In this document: in pieces, positions 1 through 9,494 of the stretch | Layout of the letters: each line of letters starts with the position of its first letter | Numbering within the stretch: position 1 is the first letter of the stretch | Source: Strongylocentrotus pallidus | Lineage: Eukaryota > Echinodermata > Echinoidea > Camarodonta > Strongylocentrotidae | Length of the DNA stretch: 24,237 nt | Direction: 5' to 3' | NCBI GenBank assembly: GCA_030265145.1 | Contig: JARBES010000118.1 | Location: forward strand, 19,545,831-19,570,067 | The notes under the pieces: model-generated | Seen by the model: only the letters and a program-made list of their open reading frames with translations | Database searches by the model: none | Told to the model about the DNA's origin: nothing | Translations under genes and position numbers: made by a program

Positions 1-78
1 TTTATACTGGCGCAGAACAGGTGGAACGCCGTGGATGCGGTGTCGTGTACCTCCATAAAATTAGTCTGGAGTAATGGG
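1..78 (+). other. edge-truncated exon-like open frame
   Basis: Frame 1 is open from the first base of the window to a stop at 205-207. At 79 there is a good splice-donor match (GGG followed by GTAAGA). Read as an exon it would end at 78 in phase 0 and encode 26 residues, starting FILAQNRWNAVDAV and ending VWSNG. I do not recognise the peptide. An open run of 68 codons at a contig edge can easily be chance. It lies inside the long second intron of the minus-strand CBX gene, so it would belong to a nested opposite-strand gene or to an old repeat. Confidence 0.2.
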
Positions 79-1603
79 GTAAGAAAACATCCGTATGTGT
101 CTCAACGTAGAAGCTTCTTTGCAGCGCATCAGTTTATAAGTGGGTGTATGACGGTTATGGTTATTATGATCGTCAACTTGAATGAAATTGTTACAGTTAA
201 AAGTTAAAGTAATACCTAAACTCTTAAAATTATTGATTCAATCTAAACAAATTAAATTAATGATATTTCCCACGCGGTTCGATCATAGAGCAGACATCTG
301 CGATTGACAGATCTGTCGTAGACTTCGTCCCCGCAAATGTGTGCGAAGCAAGAAGTTGCGCCCCCCCCCCAACCAGCATCTAGCCTTTATATTACCCGCC
401 ATCTTCCTTCCATCCGTTCCCGCCATTTACTTTTCCAGCGAAGCATCCATGTTAGTAATTCCACTCTCTTGGGTGAGCTCTAACGAGAGATTTCCGCGTG
501 AAATTAGGTGGATAGTTGTTTAATAGATCCCCTCAAACACATGTGCACTTCGTGACATCTTTTAACTAATATTGCGGCTCGTGCTAACAGCAGTTGGACC
601 GAGAAGCGGAAAGAGATAAATAGGATGTAAAATTCGAACTCAAATATAATTCATTTTATATCGTGCTTGAGGGATCAACAACGGATAAAGCGATTCCGAT
701 GCAATGCGACATTTAGACAGCATAGAAATGAGAACAACCACCCTCCTTGTCACCATAATAACTGACATTAGCTGGCAATGTGTAATTCATTTTTATACTA
801 TATCTTGAATAATATTACAGTTATAAGCGTACAAAATTGATGAATTCTGTTTGCGGAGTATCGCTGATTTTTCCTAAGGGATCAAATTACTTTTGGTTCT
901 TACAAAACTATATAAATTTAGTGGAAAACTACATTTTCCATTGAAATAGGAGTAGAGCCAGAATAGAATCCTGCGATATGTCTTATACCTGTTCGTGTAC
1001 ATGTTGGTGTTTTACAAGATTGGGTGTTGCGGAAGAGTTATCAAACACGATAGAGGAGGGGGGGGGGGGTGGTAGATAGATGGATTTTATTTTACGCGTT
1101 TTTTTTTTGTAATGGACTAATTCAACCATGTCGCGAAGACAACTACAAGATAATTATCTAGATTTGTAATACCAATACCATAATTTCCCAAGTAAATCAC
1201 CGCCTTACTGTTGTACAAGTCTTGTATTGCGTTACCAAGTCTGCAAACAGATCACAATGCATGCGAGTGATGTGACAACGACCTAATGAATGGCGCATTT
1301 AATTTACACTGCCATGGAAGAGAGAGCAGCTACCTATGGCTTCAAAACAAAACGGCGTTCAATCTCGAAAGCGCAATTTGTAACCAGACTCGATTGTGCT
1401 GGATTCTCCTTAACCTTCAGCTCTCACCTCTTGAATATCCTCCCCATTACCTATTGATTTCAACCCGATATGAGCTTCCTCCATCTGATAAGATACACGA
1501 GAAGAGACCCCCCGTTTAGACGACAAAATTTCATCGTCCGGCTTTACCTAAACCGTAGTCATGTAGCTATACGATGAATAATAATTGTGATAACTTAATA
1601 AGT
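79..1603. other. intronic sequence without a recognised gene
   Basis: This is AT-rich sequence inside intron 2 of the minus-strand CBX gene. It contains a C10 run at 361-370 and a G12 run at 1058-1069, both simple homopolymers. The open frames at 341-523 (GTG start, with a proline run created by the C10 tract) and 1286-1519 show no domain, signal or splice context that I can support. No RNA gene was recognised. Confidence 0.6.
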
Positions 1604-1714
1604 AACCTTTTTGTAATGCTAAAAATATTAGTCATTGCGGATGTAGTATCGAAAATAATATCGCTAGTGATATTCGTTTGTCTCGCAATGTATGGTCAAC
1701 AAGGGATCTAAAAG

Positions 1715-1757
1715 ATCACAACGTTTCTTGCGTTGCTGCAACACTTCGTCAGGTGAT
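1715..1757 (-). ncRNA. hammerhead ribozyme-like motif (left arm)
   Basis: On the minus strand the order is ATCAC, CTGACGA, a stem-loop GTGTTG-CAG-CAACGC, GAAACGTT, GTGAT. ATCAC pairs with GTGAT as stem I, CTGACGA and GAAA are the two conserved core strands, and AC/GT can form a minimal stem III followed by a U at the cleavage position. The fit to a type I minimal hammerhead is good. One oddity is unpaired A residues between the core strands and stem II (one on the 5' side, two on the 3' side), which may weaken or abolish activity. The related motif in the right arm has lost stem I pairing. Confidence 0.45.
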
Positions 1758-1807
1758 GAAATATAATGTAAGCAACCGTAGAGTATAAAACACGCTTGCT
1801 TTAATAC

Positions 1808-1850
1808 ATCCCCTGACGAAGTGTTACAGCGGCGCACGAAACGTTGTGAA
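1808..1850 (+). ncRNA. hammerhead-like motif, decayed copy (right arm)
   Basis: CTGACGA (1813-1819) and GAAACGTT (1838-1845) are intact. Between them GTGT (1821-1824) can pair with GCAC just before GAAA. The flanking segments that form stem I in the left arm no longer pair well here (ATCCC against GTGAA). It is the mirror copy of the 1715-1757 motif and supports the view that the motif is a fixed part of this repeat. Confidence 0.35.
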
Positions 1851-1923
1851 CTTTTAGATCCCTTGTTGACCATACATTTCGAGACAAATATCACTAGCGA
1901 GATTATTTTCGAACCTTTTTGTA

Positions 1924-2357
1924 GTCTGACGTATGAACGAAACGTCGTATAGCGGAACGTATGTCCAAGCATCGTCTCGAACAAAACTCGATCTAGTCTG
2001 AACGTCGTAGGCCAGTCGTAGAAGAAGAAAACAGGCGTATAACCTGGCGGGTGTTTTCCTGAGCATCGATGAATGGCTAGCTGTCATGTAAATGGATCTT
2101 TCTAAAACCAGTTTCTTTATAAGATGTTCTTATCCAGTGTGAAAACCCCTTTCGCTATACGATGCGCGGCGATTCTTTATATCGGGGTTCCGTAAACAAA
2201 TTGATGCAGTATGAACAGGCTATTTCGCATGTGTTCTATAGTGTGAACAGGTACAGTGGCACATTATTGAGTGATGCGCGCCCCGTCCGTTGCTATCACA
2301 TCATCGCCCACTTATGAATGTATGTATATAGGACATGATGCAACTCATGCGGGGGCA
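1924..2357. other. repeat-like tail and unassigned sequence
   Basis: Directly right of the hairpin element, 1925-1960 again carries CTGACG and CGAAACGTCG spaced as in the arms, which suggests more decayed sequence of the same family. Beyond about 2100 I see no gene, RNA or clear repeat. Confidence 0.4.
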
Positions 2358-2866
2358 TTAAAGGTACAGTGTCCCATTTGCAGCCAACATCAAATTCTGT
2401 AGAACTTTGCAGGAATTATTAATATGTCACGTATGTCCTATCTGTGAAATTTAAACGTTAGCAGTGTCCTAATATTCAAATTGTGCAAGGAAACCCGTTT
2501 ACTTTTTAGACTTCACTGTCAAACACTATTGAGTGACTGACTGGCTCCTTTTTCCCTTTCCTAATAACATACAGATAATGAGCTGTAAAGGGTACATGAG
2601 CATTTGTCTACATCAATGACCCACCTCTTGTAATGGCCAAAATCAAACTGATTGAATCCTTGCGCAGCACAAAACGTACGACCATTCGGTACAAGGGTCT
2701 GAAAATCAGATTATTACTAAAAGAATTGCAATCACTAAAGTCGATTCGGGAACTAATGGTCGTTATTTTTCCACTTAAAGACATTTCTTGCCCTTTCGTT
2801 TTCAAATGCCGTTGGAATTTAACCTTTTCATTATTTTGGCCTGCAAATGGGACATGATACCTTTAA
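2358..2866. mobile_element. TTAA-bounded non-autonomous DNA element (piggyBac-like ends)
   Basis: The ends are inverted copies: AGGTACAGTGTCCCATTTGC on the left and, in reverse complement, AGGTATCATGTCCCATTTGC on the right, each directly inside a TTAA (2358-2361 and 2863-2866). Over the 22 bases next to the TTAA the two ends differ at three positions. TTAA as target site is the hallmark of piggyBac-type transposition. The element is about 509 bp. No transposase frame is seen, and the open frames at 2608-2857 on both strands lie inside it without recognisable domains, so it is a short passenger element moved in trans. Confidence 0.65.
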
Positions 2867-2867
2867 A

Positions 2868-3210
2868 TTAAAGGTAAAATGATGTTCTGGAAAAGGTTAA
2901 ATATGAAGCAATAAGTGTATACTCTACGGTTTCGGAATCATCATATTAAGAACTTGACTCAATCTTGCTGAAAATCTCATGCACGGCACAGATAATTATG
3001 CATATGGGACCATACACTCTTGAGTCATGACAGCTATAGGTCCAAACATTTCATCTATTTCTGTTCATATTTCGGATATGATGGTTTTATAGAGCAAACC
3101 TTTTCAGAGGACAATTTTTGTGTGTGATCGTCTTCCACAATAACAAAGGATGAATGAAAAAGCTCCCACATTTTGTTTACACCTTTACCAGAATTCAACG
3201 TTCTCTTTAA
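2868..3210. repeat. dispersed repeat, copy A (TTAA at both ends)
   Basis: It starts TTAAAGGTAAAATG and ends TTCTCTTTAA. The interior, for example AATCTTGCTGAAAATC near 2962 followed by CACAGATAA, then CACTCT, CATATTTCG and GCTCC, matches a second copy near 17664-18238 in order and spacing. The match is patchy, so both copies are old. It abuts the neighbouring element ending at 2866, giving two TTAA elements head to tail. Confidence 0.55.
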
Positions 3211-4296
3211 TGATTCGGTGGCCGTTCGAGGTTGAAGATCTGTCTACACCGCTCAACTGGTTTTGGACCGGGGCATCACCCATGCCATGATGCGACACCC
3301 AAGGGGCTCGCATTACATCCTGGGCTCTTGATTCTCTGGCGTATAAATAATATGAGAAGCATCACCACATCGGCACGTTCATAAACAGTAAATGTGTTTG
3401 GTATTTAATGTAGGCCTACATCGTATAACGATCGCGAAATGTTATCATCCTAACCCCACAAAATGACAAGTAGACATGCAAGTCAACGATACTATCACTG
3501 ACACTTCATTTGGGTAAAGCTCCTTGCATGTTCATCAATCATCAACACGGCTATTATCTCTATACCATGTAATATTTCTTTACAGCATTTCGTAAAAACA
3601 TAGGCATATTTATCACTTGCTAAAGTGCATCATCTTGTGCCACCCACAATTTCCATCACATTATATATTATTGGTGAAAACTAAAGAAAAGGAGATTGTT
3701 TTGCTCTTTAATAATAAGCAACGCATCATGATTTATGTTGGTTAAGGATTTAAGGTCAATACAAATCTTTGAATTTGACTATCTGTATCACCAAAAGGCA
3801 TGCCCGTTGGATGATGGAAAGATAATAGCATCTCTTTTTGTTGGCATAGTTTATTACGGTCCCACCTACTAAGTTTGGTGATATCCAAAGTGCACCGTTT
3901 ACGTGAACCTGGTGTCACATGACATCAAAGACGGTCAATCGGATTACAAGGTTATAACTAGTGTTATAACCTCGCCATTGACTCGAGGAGAGTGTGAACC
4001 AAGTGGAACTGACGTGATGTGTGACTCTGGCAACTCAATGCTCCCATCATTATCATGTAAGTCACATGCCCAATCTTTGAAAGTTATACATAGTACAACC
4101 ATGTAATGTATGCCCAAAGAGATGTAATATCCTCTTTGGTACGCCTATGCCTGACTGTCCGCAACATTCATCCGATACAGATATCGTCATCGACTTCGCC
4201 AGAAGTAAAACAATTCAGAAAAACTGTAATTTTGTGTAAGGAAACCAAACTGTAACGCTTTAAAATATATTTTTAACAACTAATTTAATCATTATT
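3211..4296. other. unassigned intronic sequence with a small hairpin
   Basis: No gene was recognised. A GTAGGCCTAC palindrome at about 3412 is of the kind scattered through echinoid genomes. A short inverted repeat, CCAAAGAG and CTCTTTGG, lies near 4113-4139. The 67-codon frame at 3903-4106 has no domain or splice support. Confidence 0.5.
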
Positions 4297-4340
4297 AAAG
4301 GGGAAGTCCAGTAGTCCACCCTTATTTCATATGAGTTGGT
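4297..4340 (+). repeat. one end of a TTAA element
   Basis: TTAAAGGGGAAGTCC followed by an AGTCCACCC-like stretch is the characteristic end of a TTAA-site element family. It resembles the element at 17980-18225. I found no matching opposite end nearby, so it is either a fragment or its partner end has decayed. Confidence 0.4.
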
Positions 4341-4502
4341 ATCAAGTTGATGAAAGACGCCAATGCGATGAGAAAAGAGAGGGTGGGGTAGGAAGAGACG
4401 AAAGAAGTCATACAACTTGAACATCATAGAACGGGGGTGACCAAGCAGTCGTTTTAGGACAATCCTCCAGATCGTTCATGGTCAAGATTAGGTCCCACAA
4501 TC

Positions 4503-4579
4503 CTCTTGTCAGGGAGGTGCCACAGTTTGACATCAGCACACCTGCCTGGGCCATGACTGTGTGAGCTCCCTGACACAAG
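4503..4579. repeat. imperfect hairpin
   Basis: CTCTTGTCAGGGAGGTGCCA on the left is largely complementary to the stretch ending GAGCTCCCTGACACAAG on the right, with arms of about 27 bp around a loop of about 20 bp. It is GC-richer than its surroundings. It could be a short foldback element or a structured RNA segment. I do not recognise a family. Confidence 0.45.
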
Positions 4580-4636
4580 ATTATCTCTTCATATTTCTCA
4601 ATCAGGGTGACGACTGAAGTGTCCTTCGTGTGTTGA

Positions 4637-4775
4637 ATTCAATTTGACTAAACTTCGTTTGTGGTCAAATGTAATTCTTGCCAAGGGTAACTCGTTCAAT
4701 TGGTATTGACAATCGCTTCCATACTTGCCATTGACAGAGCTTCTGACAGAGCTTCGACAATCTGTCAAATTGAAT
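4637..4775. repeat. short element-like segment with 12-bp inverted repeats
   Basis: ATTCAATTTGAC at 4637-4648 is perfectly repeated in inverse as GTCAAATTGAAT at 4764-4775. Inside, GACAGAGCTTC occurs twice in tandem (about 4733-4756). The size of about 139 bp fits a MITE. No target duplication is obvious. Confidence 0.35.
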
Positions 4776-6019
4776 ACGAACGACAGATGATTTCAAAGCA
4801 TCGGTAACAGCCAAGCCTTAGACACCTCAAAGAATCGTTGGTTTACACTTGAAAATTATCTCAATTTATCAAACATGCAAGAAAGTCTGTCTTCCAAGAA
4901 ATGTATGGCAAGCTTACCGAAGAAACTCCTAAAGGCATGGCAGACCTGATGAACCATGGATCTACCCTTACCGCTTTATACCATTTTTGTATCGTTATTT
5001 TGTGTGAACAGAAGGGGCTTATATCACTTTAGGCCAAGTGACCTACTACAAAAGCAAAGGCCTTTGGCAAATAATAATTATGGCCAACATCCACAGTTTA
5101 ATAGCATTCACTATAATCGAATATCATTATGCAGAACCACTTTTTTCTAAGTGGACCAAATTATGTCCGTGTCTATTTTCTTTGCATTGCTATATCTTGT
5201 ATCATATGAGATGCGGCAGAAATGTAAATTGAAACCACCGTCTTGTAAATAGAAACGGATATGCTTGAGAGTGTTGAGTATCATTCCTTCTCTTGCACAT
5301 GGGACGGCCATTTCCTCCTTCCCTTGTCCTCTACTTTGTAATGAAGTCACGTCCTTACAAACAGACGTTATTCAGCACATTGTTGAGAAGTGATATAAAG
5401 TGCTCCAATCCTTGGCCCGTTGAATTCATGGCTCGACCCTTGCCACATCCAATTACACCCGATAATCGGATTAAAAACCGTGAAATGACATTGATGATGA
5501 ATTGAAAAGGCATTTCCAATGGAAAATTGTAAACATAAAATAATGTGTACTTGGCATGCGTAAACATATATAGTTGTAAACAAAAATACATGCCTTGTTT
5601 AGTTTAATGGATTATAAATCGTACACAGGCTGTGAAACCATTTCGTTTGTTTTTACAGAATTTTTTATTTTTTTAAATTGCGATATAAATAATGAGTGAT
5701 CAAGCAGCTTTGGGATTTATCTCGTAAAAGCTGGGAATAAGTCTACGAAAAATTTACATGAATATCTAATTGCTTTTCGTGATCAATACTCGATAAATAT
5801 TATAACGCCCCTCCCGTTCAACGAAAAATCGACAGATGCTTCCAATCATGTAGAACTAGAAGGTGATACATTCACGTACTATATAATATTAGCTTCTTCT
5901 GTAGAGCTTCAAGCTACACATGTTTCATGTGTTTGTCTGCGGTTTTTATTGCCGTGTAGTTTGCTCCCGAGCATTAAATATTGACATTTAAGATTGACAC
6001 GGCTAATTAGGGAGCGAAT
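4776..6019. other. unassigned intronic sequence
   Basis: This is AT-rich. Several overlapping open frames of 60-78 codons lie at 4956-5591 on both strands, but they are mutually overlapping and lack domains or coding-like composition. I see no RNA gene or clear repeat. Confidence 0.5.
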
Positions 6020-6157
6020 ATGGTTTCTTGGAAATGGACCGGACGGTCAATACGCCTCGATGGAACTGTCTCGTTTACTCCAGGGTCGGATCCTGTTGAG
6101 GCACCACACTTTACATCATTCATAACGAACGTGAGAGTCGGACCTCATTTTTCCTAG
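6020..6157 (+). other. unassigned 45-codon open frame, possible exon
   Basis: An ATG frame of 45 codons (starting MVSWKWTGRSIRLDG, ending NVRVGPHFS) lies in a locally GC-richer island. Its stop overlaps a donor-like GTACGT at 6157. The opposite strand of the same island is also open for about 37 codons (including GASTGSDPGVNETVPSRRID). I recognise neither peptide. It may be a small exon or an old repeat fragment. Confidence 0.2.
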
Positions 6158-6803
6158 TACGTATGAGTAGTAGTGGTTAGATAATTGTATAAAGATTACA
6201 TAAATGGTACAACAAAGATGTGTTTTGTTTAAGTTTTTGAGTGTTTCATTGTGGGGTTACCTTGAAAACTACGAATGTGTGTACACAAATTGATGGTATT
6301 AAATACTATAAATATCAGAGTTTATCTCTAATAAGAGCTCTGGGAGTTATACTGAGAAACAATTACTTACAAGCATACGCATACTTTCTTAGCAGTCAGG
6401 TAAATCAAACAACCAAACCACCTGAAACTACGAAATGTCTGTAAAAGCAACCGATCACTGAGTCTGATTGTACGTAAACGCTCCATGAATGACCTAAAAT
6501 GAACTAGAACATTTGAGATTTCTATGATTTATTTAAACTGTCATGGACACAGTATATTCAATCATTCATGAACTGATTTATCGTTCAAAAAATAAAGAAG
6601 AAAACAATCGAACAAACAATCGAAATAAAATTACGACTGTCTGTCTCATGTCCTCCTACAGTCGTCTCGAGAAGATTCTCATTACTCATTTATTGTGACC
6701 ATTAAATATATCCAAACGTGCACACTTTTCCCAAAGGTATAACCTAAAAGTATTTGCAATAACCTTTTAAGACCATCGAAGAAATATTACATCTGGGCAC
6801 AGC
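6158..6803. other. unassigned intronic sequence
   Basis: AT-rich sequence with one chance-length frame (6241-6444). No repeat or RNA was recognised. Confidence 0.5.
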
Positions 6804-6909
6804 ATGCCTGCAGTTCGTGACCTTCAACTTTACGAGGCGGAGGAGCACGACACCCAAAACCCATTGAAGAAAACGAAAAGCCCCATGGATTTTCTTAGAA
6901 AACGTGACG
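6804..6909 (+). CDS. candidate first coding exon of an unidentified gene
   Basis: An ATG in good context (A at -3) opens 35 codons plus one base (MPAVRDLQLYEAEEHDTQNP, then LKKTKSPMDFLRKRD). It then meets a very strong donor, G followed by GTACGT, at 6910. The frame has an in-frame stop upstream, so this would be a start-containing exon ending in phase 1. The peptide is charged, with a basic cluster KKTK and RKR, and has no signal peptide or membrane segment. Codon choice looks coding-like, unlike the surrounding AT-rich DNA. I do not recognise the family and cannot place a second exon. It lies on the strand opposite the CBX gene, within that gene's second intron, so it would be a nested gene if real. 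Confidence 0.35.
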
Positions 6910-6910
6910 G

Positions 6911-8008
6911 TACGTCTTGAGGGCAGTAAATTTACCGGGCGTTAACAAAATAATGAGAACAAAAACGAGGGAAACTGATTTTGTAACAGGAGCATTTCAT
7001 TGCTTCCGTTCACATATCGAGCGTAATGTCAGATCAGGGAGTTGGAATTGACCATGGACCCTGGTCAGACGATCTTTTGCACCAAGTATTCCGCATCTGC
7101 GCTATCCGACAACATCAAATGACGATACAAAAAATATAGGGGGTGGGAGTGTGCGTTTTTTGTAAAGTATTACAGACGAATATAAAATAAATACTTGCAC
7201 AAGATCTCTGACGATGATTGCAAGTGCGACAACCCTCCTGGCAAAACATCATTAGCCAAAAATCATTTTGGTCTCCGTCAATATTAACGGACGGTAAATT
7301 CCCGTCTCTGATTGGTCAATGTTGGTCAGCGTATTTTGTTCATTTTAACTTGTACACGTTGAAACAAGTAAACACAAAATTGAAACGAATTTCGGAAACT
7401 GGTTGGTTGCTCGACTCACGAACTAATAATATATTTCCTTGAATAATTAATTCACTGATCTTTCCGCGGTTGTAGGCCTTTCGCCTTTAGCCCACGTTTC
7501 CAGTGCCACTTTGGGTTTTATCAGGTTTCTGATTTGTCATTATAAATTGATAGGTTCCGATTAGCTAATTAATACCCTTCATTTGGGGACTACTTGTAAC
7601 CACAATTCCTGGAAATGACGTAAGTAGTTTCGGGTATATATTAAAATATATCTTATTTATCCTTGACAAACAAAGAAGATCTACTTGATCATTAACCTTT
7701 ATTGATGTATCTTTATCGCGGTAAACTTTCAAGCCTACGACTGATTTATCACATGTGGTTTTCATGCTGCTTTACTGTTATGTTCTGAGTATTAAAGGTA
7801 TGATGCACCATGATGGTAATATATTCATATTGGAATATCAAATGTAACGGTTCTTACATGGTTTCGATTTAAAAGAACATCTAGTATGAACGACGACCAT
7901 GGGTGTGTCCATGTGTGTGTGACCAAATAACATGGACAGTCATCCCATTTTGGACTACAAAGTAGGTTGGAAATGTTCTTGTTTTGACGTGTTTACACCC
8001 GAAATGGT
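6911..8008. other. unassigned intronic sequence
   Basis: There is a small inverted repeat GACCA/TGGTC near 7049-7066. Otherwise I see no supported gene, RNA or repeat. The frames at 7218-7442 and 7565-7765 have no supporting features. Confidence 0.5.
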
Positions 8009-8016
8009 GATTACAA

Positions 8017-8050
8017 CAGGGAGATGAGAGTTTAAACTCTCATCTCCCTG
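8017..8050. mobile_element. perfect 34-bp palindrome between 7-8 bp target duplications
   Basis: CAGGGAGATGAGAGTTT is followed immediately, with no spacer, by its exact reverse complement. It is flanked by ATTACAA on both sides (8010-8016 and 8051-8057). Counting the shared G it can be read as an 8-bp GATTACAA duplication (8009-8016 and 8050-8057). Ends beginning CAG and 8-bp target duplications are typical of hAT transposons. This therefore looks like a hAT-type element reduced to its two terminal inverted repeats fused end to end. Confidence 0.6.
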
Positions 8051-8057
8051 ATTACAA

Positions 8058-8851
8058 GGTGCTTTCGCAATACTTCCGGAAAGAAATTTGTGCATTCAAT
8101 ATGGAATTGCACATCTATTTTTCTTTCAAGTAGGCTAATCCAAGATGTAGCTTCAGGCGCTGACCATATGCAACAACTTTATACAATATTCGTTTATTTA
8201 TCCTGCATATCTGAGATCAGAAGAATATGTACTCAGCAGTACGTTAATTTCGGGGTCTTTGAAGTAATTAAAGGGTCATTTATCTTTTGAAAGGCTTGAT
8301 TTATTCTAAGAATATCTAAGCTGAGTACTCAATAAATTTGAAATAGAATACAGACTAGAACAATAATATTATGTTAACGTCTTTACTATTGAATTGTCCC
8401 ATTTATATTGGCTAAAACCAGGAACAACTTAGTTTCCCTGATCACGAGATGCTATTCCGATCAGTATCAGGAAGATATTAATGATATAGAATTGAAAAGG
8501 CTGATCATGTTGCAGATACATGTACATTGTAAGTATTGTGTATACTTTTAGGTTTTAGAGTCATCAAAAAGAAAGAAATTAGCTCAGTTTTGCTGAAGGT
8601 CAAATGCGCTGTACACAGAAAATGTGTTGCATGAATTAAAGTTGCGATCCACAATCTTTAGCTGTTACTTGCCATGTGAGGGCATTTGAGGAGCAATCTA
8701 TTTCAGGAGTTTTTTTTTTATGATACTCTACCACACTAAAATAAAAGGACGGAAAAGGTTCACAAATCATATTTGTCACCTCTCCCAGAGCTCAATATTC
8801 TCTTCAAGACTCGTTCAAAAATAGTTTTACATAAATAAATAGTCTACTTAC
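8058..8851. other. intron 2 sequence next to CBX exon 2
   Basis: No supported gene, RNA or repeat. The 66-codon frame at 8090-8290 is unremarkable. The base composition is AT-rich, as in the rest of the intron. Confidence 0.5.
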
Positions 8852-8895
8852 TTGCTTGAACAGCCCCGCCATTTCACCAAATACTGCACCTTTCC
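8852..8895 (-). CDS. Cbx: CBX/Polycomb chromodomain, coding exon 2 (44 nt)
   Basis: On the minus strand a pyrimidine-rich acceptor (TTTTTCTTTTTTAG) precedes a 44-nt exon that ends at a consensus GTAAGT donor. It reads G-K-V-Q-Y-L-V-K-W-R-G-C-S-S and two bases of the next codon (K or N). This is the second and third beta-strand region of a Polycomb-type chromodomain, where vertebrate CBX proteins read KGKxEYLVKWRGWSSK. It joins exon 1 in frame (phase 0 in, phase 2 out), as in CBX genes, where a small exon carries the same segment. Polycomb CBX proteins read H3K27 trimethylation within PRC1 in the nucleus. One oddity: the third aromatic cage position, normally Trp (W35 in human CBX7), is Cys here (TGT for TGG), while the cage Trp of VKW is present. 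The next exon, carrying the WEPEEN segment, is not in the window. Confidence 0.95.
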
Positions 8896-9105
8896 CTAAA
8901 AAGAAAAAAGGAAAACAGGCTGATTACATTGTGTACGTTACTCATCAATTTTGTGTATTATGTATCAGCAAAAGTGAAATATTCGTACACATACCTTACA
9001 AGAGAATACATTTATTGATAGTTTTTTAAACATCTCGTTTTATGACTTTGCGTATACATTTGTAACAACGCCCTCATATTCTGGATTTGATTACAGTATC
9101 AAGAA

Positions 9106-9261
9106 TCGTTGGGTAAAATTTAAAATCTAGCCCTTAAGGCTAGAGTAAACAGATACCAAATATTGGGCATTTTCACTCAATGTTGTTTACAACTTTTCCC
9201 AAAACAACAAGTATGCTCCTTTTAGACACTAAACAATATTGAATAAAATTTTACCCAACGA
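9106..9261. mobile_element. MITE with 16-bp terminal inverted repeats
   Basis: TCGTTGGGTAAAATTT at 9106-9121 is exactly mirrored at 9246-9261. Inside is a small stem, CTAGCC/GGCTAG, and decayed internal echoes of TTGGG and CCCAA, as in hairpin-rich short elements. At 156 bp it has no coding capacity. No clear target duplication was identified, so the superfamily is left open. Confidence 0.55.
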
Positions 9262-9494
9262 ATTTTGTTCTTCTAATTTCAAATTGTGAAGCCCTTTTTA
9301 TAAGTGCAACTTTAATGAGATGCGTTTTCCCCAGAAAATGAGTCAGTTGTTTTGTCAATGAATCCTCGGATATTAAACTCAGATGCAAACAAATATAAAT
9401 GCAAAAACAATTTACAAAAATCCATACCCTGACGCTATCCAGTGTTTCAGGTTATAATAACAAGAGACGTAATTTATTGTAATGATGAATCAGA

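Larger units (their letters stand above)
1649..1912. mobile_element. long-arm hairpin element with hammerhead-like core in each arm
   Basis: The arms at about 1649-1752 and 1813-1912 are imperfect inverted copies of each other (roughly 100 bp each, starting TCGAAAATAAT) around a loop of about 60 bp. Each arm contains, read outward from the loop, CTGACGA, a short potential stem, then GAAACGTT. That is the conserved-core arrangement of hammerhead ribozymes. A 12-bp direct repeat, AACCTTTTTGTA, lies at 1604-1615 and again at 1912-1923, so it may mark a duplicated flank. Hammerhead motifs are known from terminal repeats of Penelope-like retroelements. Assigning this copy to that class is inference, because no coding part remains. 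The open frames on the minus strand here are by-products of the repeat. Confidence 0.6.

Noticed and set aside
270-285. GGTTCGATC resembling a tRNA T-arm
   Set aside because: No matching acceptor stem, D-arm or anticodon arm around it.
1-8851. Search for CBX exon 3 (WEPEEN segment)
   Set aside because: I looked for TCCCA contexts that could encode W-E-P on the minus strand. The candidates near 265, 4024, 4494 and 8782 do not give W-E-P, so the exon is taken to lie outside the window.
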